DNA from: Ruminococcus sp. 210702-SL.1.03
GTDB taxonomy: Bacteria; Bacillota; Clostridia; Oscillospirales; Ruminococcaceae
Direction: 5' to 3'
Assembly (NCBI RefSeq): GCF_020559915.1
Contig: NZ_JAJCLZ010000012.1
Span: 1-64,000 of the forward strand
DNA length: 64,000 bases
Shown: positions 60,179 to 64,000 of the stretch, piece after piece
Layout: each line of letters starts with the position of its first letter
Position numbering within the stretch: position 1 is the stretch's first letter
The notes under the pieces: generated by a model
What the model was told of the DNA's origin: nothing
Databases searched by the model: none
The model's input: the letters and a program-made list of their open reading frames with translations, nothing else
Position numbers and translations under genes: made by a program

Positions 60179-61948
60179 ATGAGAAAAAATAAAGACGGCG
60201 GTATACGCACAGCCGTGCCGCGCCTTTCGGAATATCTGCACGGCGACATCGGCGTGGTGATCCTCGCCCTCGTCCTCGCGGCGCTCAGCGCGGTCATGAC
60301 GATAATCGGCCCGAACAAGATCGGCGATATGGCGACGATAATGTCAGACGGTCTGCTCGGCGGCATCGACCTCGGCAAGATCGCGAAGATAGGCATTTTC
60401 CTCGCGGCGATATACCTGCTCAGCGCGCTTTTCGGCTTCGTTCAGCATTACATCATGGCGGTGGTAACGCTGAAAATGTCCTACCGTATGCGCGGCGAGC
60501 TTTCGGAAAAGATCAACCGCGTGCCGCAGAAATATTTTAACACCCACACGCAGGGCGACATACTCAGCCGCATGACTAACGACGTTTCCACCCTCCAGCA
60601 GGGTCTGACAAACAGTCTGCCGACCATAATCAGCGCGGCAACGCAGTTCGTCGGCTGCCTTATCATGATGTTCGCGACCCAGTGGCGGCTGGCGCTCATC
60701 TCGCTGGCGGTAACGTTCGTCGGCATGGGATTGGTGGTGCTGATAATGTCGCGCTCGCAGCGCTTTTTCGCGGCGCGCCAGAAAAGTCTGGGCGAGCTAA
60801 ACGGCTTTGTCGAAGAAATGTACTCGGGTCACGAGGTCGTCCGCATCAGCCGCGCTGAGCGCAAGGTGCTCTCGCATTTCGATAGCCTGAACGCCGCTGT
60901 CTACGACGCTAACTGGCGTTCGCAGTTCCTTTCCGGCGTAATGCAGCCGCTCATGAACATCATCGGCAACATCGCCTACGTTGCAGTGTGCGTGGTCGGC
61001 TCTATCCTCGCGATGAACGGAACGATAGAGTTCGGCGTGATAGTTTCGTTCATTCTCTACGTCCGCCTTTTCACCACCCCGCTCACGCAGATAGCGCAGG
61101 GCATGACGAATATGCAGACGGCTTCCGCTTCGGCGCACCGCATTTTCGACTTCCTCGAAAGCGAAGAGATGGCTGACGAAAGCGAAAAGACCGCCGAGCT
61201 GCCCGAAATTCGCGGCAAAGTAAGCTTCGAGCACGTCCGTTTCAGCTACCCCGATACGCCCGATAAGGTCATAATCAACGACTTTTCGGCGGAGGTTTGC
61301 CCCGGTCAGAAGGTCGCGATAGTCGGCCCTACCGGCGCTGGCAAGACCACGATGGTCAATTTGCTGATGCGCTTTTACGAGATCGGCAGCGGCAAAATAA
61401 AGATCGACGGTGTGCCGATAACCGAGCTTACGCGCGAAAAAGTGCACGAGCTTTTCAGCATGGTGCTGCAAGACACTTGGCTTTTCGAGGGCACAGTTCG
61501 CGAAAATCTGGTCTACAATATGCAGGGCATTACTGACGAGCAGTTGGAGCAGGTCTGCCGCGCCTGCGGACTGGATAAATTTGTACACTCGCTGCCGAAC
61601 GGTTTCGATACCGTGCTTTCCGAAAGCGCCTCTATCTCGGCTGGTCAGAAACAGCTTCTCACGATAGCCCGCGCGATGCTGCAAAACGCGCCGATGCTCA
61701 TTCTCGACGAGGCGACATCCTCGGTCGATACCCGCACCGAGCTGATAATACAGCGTGCGATGGACGAGTTGACGAAAGGCAGAACTAGCTTTGTTATCGC
61801 TCACAGACTATCCACAATAAAGAACTCCGACCTCATACTGGTAATGAAAGACGGCGACGTTATCGAAAGCGGTACTCACAACGAGCTGATGGAGCGCGGC
61901 GGCTTCTACGCCGAGCTTTACAACAGCCAGTTTGAGCAAGCATCGTAA
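60179..61948 (+). CDS. Heterodimeric ABC exporter subunit with intact ATPase site
   Basis: A 589-residue partner: membrane domain (about 1-330), Walker A VGPTGAGKTTMVN (near 384), signature SISAGQKQLLTIARAM (a variant, S-A-G-Q for S-G-G-Q), and Walker B MLILDEATSSVDTRTE with the catalytic Glu, and H-loop VIAHRLSTI. Its variant signature would face the degenerate Walker A/B of the other subunit, while its own intact Walker A/B faces that subunit's normal signature, giving one active and one inactive ATP site. AAGGAGGGG precedes the ATG, 13 nt after the first subunit. Confidence 0.92.
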   Translation: MRKNKDGGIRTAVPRLSEYLHGDIGVVILALVLAALSAVMTIIGPNKIGDMATIMSDGLLGGIDLGKIAKIGIFLAAIYLLSALFGFVQHYIMAVVTLKMSYRMRGELSEKINRVPQKYFNTHTQGDILSRMTNDVSTLQQGLTNSLPTIISAATQFVGCLIMMFATQWRLALISLAVTFVGMGLVVLIMSRSQRFFAARQKSLGELNGFVEEMYSGHEVVRISRAERKVLSHFDSLNAAVYDANWRSQFLSGVMQPLMNIIGNIAYVAVCVVGSILAMNGTIEFGVIVSFILYVRLFTTPLTQIAQGMTNMQTASASAHRIFDFLESEEMADESEKTAELPEIRGKVSFEHVRFSYPDTPDKVIINDFSAEVCPGQKVAIVGPTGAGKTTMVNLLMRFYEIGSGKIKIDGVPITELTREKVHELFSMVLQDTWLFEGTVRENLVYNMQGITDEQLEQVCRACGLDKFVHSLPNGFDTVLSESASISAGQKQLLTIARAMLQNAPMLILDEATSSVDTRTELIIQRAMDELTKGRTSFVIAHRLSTIKNSDLILVMKDGDVIESGTHNELMERGGFYAELYNSQFEQAS

Positions 61949-61972
61949 TATAAATATTTGAACACAAAAAAG

Positions 61973-62006
61973 CGGAGCGCTCGCAACTGAACGCTCCGTT
62001 TTTTTT
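61973..62006. terminator. Bidirectional terminator between the ABC operon and the cohesin-like gene
   Basis: CGGAGCG and CGCTCCG with T-runs on both strands. Confidence 0.9.
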
Positions 62007-62010
62007 ATAA

Positions 62011-63363
62011 TTACTTTTCTTCGTTTTCGTTAGACTCTTCGTCCTTGGCGGCCTCCGCTTCGGGCTCGGACTCTTCATATTCCTCGGCTTCTTCCTCAGA
62101 ATATTCCTCAGTTTCCTCTTCTGATTCAGCCTCTTTGTACTCTTCCGTATCGGCTTCGTCAGCTTCCGCAACTTCCTCTTCATCGCCCTCGGTATCTTCA
62201 CTGCGGTCGGGCTCTTCAGGGAAGAAATCGTCGTCATCTATCGGCGTTTGCGGCTCTTTCTCAGGCTTCGGCTTGATATTGCTCTTCAGCGCGTAACGCT
62301 TGTACGGATTGCCGAATACCGCAAAATACTCGATTATCAGCGCCGCTATCGCGAGCAGCACCAACAAGAATATCACGAATTTCTTAGTGCGCTCCGAGCT
62401 GCCGCTTTCGGTCTTGGTAACAGATGTCGCGTTCGTGTCGGCGGCGTTTTCTATCGTCGCACCCGCTTCCGCAGCGCTCTCGGTCTGCGTAACAGCGCTC
62501 TGCGTGGAGATGACTAATCTGTAATATTTGAACGTGCCGTCGTTAAATTCAACAGTCATGTTGGTAAGACCCTCGGCGAGTGTGGATATGCCCTTGTCGT
62601 CAGCGGTCGCGAGCGAGCCGTCCTCAAAAGTCACGCTCTTTACGTCTTTCAGACCCAGCGAGCTGAAAGTTATCGTCTGGTCGCTTTTCGCAACGCGCAG
62701 CTCGGTGTACATCGACTCGTCAGCGGAAGCGTCGGCAGGCACAGCGCCCTCTATCTGGATTATTGTTCCATCGGCGGTCGCGGTTATCGACTGTGAATCT
62801 CCATCAAGTATCGAATTTACAGTTATATACAGTACGGACGAGCGCACGGTCGGGTCAAGTATCTGAAAATCTATCGTCAGATAGTCGCCGTCGTACTCCG
62901 AGCCGGCAGTGTTGGTGTAAATGTACTGAAATACGCCAGAGCCCATGTCGGTCGCGGCAGCCTCGCCGCCCGCTTCCTCGTGCACCTGATTGCCCGTAAC
63001 TTTGAAAACGTCAGCGTCGTAATTTATCGTGATGTCCGCCGCGGTTATCGGCTTTTTGTTCTTGATCTTCAGCGCCGCCGAAAACTTCATGTCCTTGATC
63101 TTTGTCGGCGTCAGCGAAACCACTGTCGGGTGGTCTTGTGTGGGGTCGGTGGAAGAAGTTTCCGTGTCGTATGTGCCGTAACCCGTGTAGGTGTCGTCGT
63201 ATGTATAGTCCGTATCGGTGTTGTAATCGTAATTATAGTCGTTGTAATCGCCGTAGCCGTAATCGGTATTGTAGTCCTCGTAACCATAGTCGGCAAAAGC
63301 TGTCAGCGCGCCCGCCGAGAGGAAAACCGCGGCTGCTGCGGCGGCAATTATTTTTGATCTCAT
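62011..63363 (-). CDS. Membrane-anchored cohesin-like surface protein
   Basis: A 450-residue type I membrane protein. Signal peptide (KIIAAAAAAVFLSAGALTAF, cleavage expected after AFA). Residues about 25-70 are a Tyr/Asp/Asn/Gly/Thr repeat (DYNDYNYDYNTDTDYTYDDT). Residues about 80-205 form a beta-rich domain with the cohesin-like order ADITINYDADVFKVTGNQV, then YLTIDFQILD and SVLYITVNSIL. A second small beta domain (about 215-290) follows, then a Ser/Thr/Ala-rich stalk, one helix (FVIFLLVLLAIAALIIEYFA, near 330-350) and a long acidic cytosolic tail. Cohesins bind dockerins in cellulosomes; dockerin binding here is unproven. AAAGGATT precedes the ATG. Confidence 0.6.
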   Translation of the reverse strand: MRSKIIAAAAAAVFLSAGALTAFADYGYEDYNTDYGYGDYNDYNYDYNTDTDYTYDDTYTGYGTYDTETSSTDPTQDHPTVVSLTPTKIKDMKFSAALKIKNKKPITAADITINYDADVFKVTGNQVHEEAGGEAAATDMGSGVFQYIYTNTAGSEYDGDYLTIDFQILDPTVRSSVLYITVNSILDGDSQSITATADGTIIQIEGAVPADASADESMYTELRVAKSDQTITFSSLGLKDVKSVTFEDGSLATADDKGISTLAEGLTNMTVEFNDGTFKYYRLVISTQSAVTQTESAAEAGATIENAADTNATSVTKTESGSSERTKKFVIFLLVLLAIAALIIEYFAVFGNPYKRYALKSNIKPKPEKEPQTPIDDDDFFPEEPDRSEDTEGDEEEVAEADEADTEEYKEAESEEETEEYSEEEAEEYEESEPEAEAAKDEESNENEEK

Positions 63364-63412
63364 GCTACCAATCCTTTTTAACTTTCCTTAATTTGCGTTT
63401 CCACATACTTTA

Positions 63413-63441
63413 ATTATACAATATCCGCCGCGCTATGTCAA
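63413..63441 (-). promoter_or_regulatory. Promoter TTGACA-17-TATAAT for the cohesin-like gene
   Basis: On the minus strand TTGACA (plus 63436-63441) and TATAAT (plus 63413-63418), spacing 17 nt, 50 nt before the ATG. Confidence 0.88.
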
Positions 63442-63514
63442 CCCCTTTTTTATGGTAATACGCTGAAAACGGCATATACGGCGGACAACTGTTAATCTAT
63501 AGTTAATCAAAGCA

Positions 63515-63543
63515 TTGCAATATGTTCTTATTATTGTGATAAA
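63515..63543 (+). promoter_or_regulatory. Possible promoter (TTGCAA-17-GATAAA) of the last gene
   Basis: TTGCAA at 63515-63520 with GATAAA at 63538-63543 fits spacing but the -10 is poor. Confidence 0.4.
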
Positions 63544-63581
63544 ATATACTAAAATCTGTTTGGAAGAAGGAGATCTGTACT

Positions 63582-64000
63582 ATGGGCGGACTTGATATTT
63601 TTAATATTTCCGAGCGCGTTTCGGGCTTTATGATGTTTGTTTTTCTGCTGCGTACAGTGCTGCTATTCGGCGGCATTTTAGTCTGCCGCTACGGCATTGT
63701 AATGCTTTGGGAACTTCGTCCCGTTCGCAAAAAGCGCTACTCCACCGTTGTCGAAGCCACCGTCACCGAGGTCACTGAGGAAAACCGTTCCGCTTCGATG
63801 AACCGTTACCTCATGCCGCGCTTCGAGTACGAGCAGGAGGGCGAGGTCAAGTACTTCATGCCGCGCGAGGCGTATCGTCCCTGCCGACTGAAACAGGGCG
63901 GAAAAGTAAAGCTCTGCCTCGGCGAAAAGGGCAAATTCCGCACTATCCGCAGCGAGGTAACGCTCGCAAAAGCGCTCATCTTCACGATAGTGGGTCTGGC
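63582..64000 (+). CDS. Membrane protein, DUF3592-like, cut by the window end
   Basis: The first 139 residues of a protein. A hydrophobic helix (MMFVFLLRTVLLFGGILVCR, about 17-36) is followed by a beta-rich soluble part that contains YSTVVEATVTEVTEE, then RFEYEQEGEVKYF and KLCLGEKGKFRTIRS, a pattern like DUF3592 (a small OB-like domain between two helices), and a second helix begins at ALIFTIVGL. The gene runs past the last base, so its end is not known. GAAGGAGA precedes the ATG. Function unknown. Confidence 0.6.
   Translation, partial: MGGLDIFNISERVSGFMMFVFLLRTVLLFGGILVCRYGIVMLWELRPVRKKRYSTVVEATVTEVTEENRSASMNRYLMPRFEYEQEGEVKYFMPREAYRPCRLKQGGKVKLCLGEKGKFRTIRSEVTLAKALIFTIVGL

Noticed and set aside
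60797..61804. A 335-codon minus-strand frame inside the second ABC exporter gene
   Set aside because: Antisense shadow of a conserved gene, with low-complexity, non-domain translation.
1..64000. CRISPR array, rRNA or complete tRNA genes
   Set aside because: No regularly spaced repeats of CRISPR size, no rRNA signature stretches and no full cloverleaf were found by reading both strands.

Overview
The window comes from a low-to-mid-GC Firmicute of the class Clostridia, most like Ruminococcus or a close Oscillospiraceae relative. The pointers are family-level resemblance of the proteins, near-perfect TTGACA-17-TATAAT promoters, Gram-positive gene order (rpsF-ssb-rpsR; miaA-hfq; a sepF/ylmH/divIVA/lspA cluster), a sporulation gene (yunB), a cellobiose phosphorylase and a cohesin-like surface protein. 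No complete tRNA, rRNA or CRISPR array is visible.

Left end (1-3.6 kb): a visibly AT-rich island with an McrB-like AAA+ ATPase and a DUF2357/McrC-like nuclease partner, followed by a decayed small ORF. It stops at a 20-nt piece that reads as the 3' end of a tRNA, 8 nt before a strong terminator, which is what a right attachment site of an element inserted in a tRNA gene would look like. Next come a Nudix pseudogene with an internal deletion and small stand-alone genes (methyltransferase, EamA, ZIP transporter, GH13 amylase, Cys/Met PLP enzyme, GNAT, a RING/zinc-ribbon membrane protein).

Core region (11.7-43.7 kb): rpsF-ssb-rpsR, lon-engB, rarA, an S1-domain protein and a secreted FN3/SleB-like hydrolase. 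Then a long co-directional run from miaB to a split transketolase (miaB, ylbF, mutS, mutL, miaA, hfq, membrane fusion protein, yggS, sepF, ylmH, divIVA, lspA, rluD-type synthase, HAD phosphatase, transketolase N and C) joins mismatch repair, tRNA modification, Hfq and division-site genes. yunB, prfB, the helicase-loading pair dnaD/dnaC, tmcAL and ackA follow.

Accessory region (43.7-49.3 kb): three minus-strand genes, TerB-N/TerB-C protein, BrxD-like P-loop ATPase and Lhr-like DEAD/DEAH helicase, match the architecture of the Shango anti-phage system (SngA-SngB-SngC). They are divergent from an isoleucine-type T-box leader that controls ilvA.

Right end (49.3-64 kb): ilvA, Nudix, ridA, a CLC-type transporter, aldose-epimerase-like protein, cellobiose phosphorylase, a MarR regulator with an asymmetric heterodimeric ABC exporter, a membrane-anchored cohesin-like protein and the start of a membrane protein cut by the window end.

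Signals that ordinary annotation does not explain: seven GTAC-N8-GTAC elements, clustered in two convergent intergenic regions; an 18-nt repeat upstream of rarA and cellobiose phosphorylase, built in the first case into a branched hairpin that begins at the predicted transcript start; and a structured leader ahead of the SleB-like gene.
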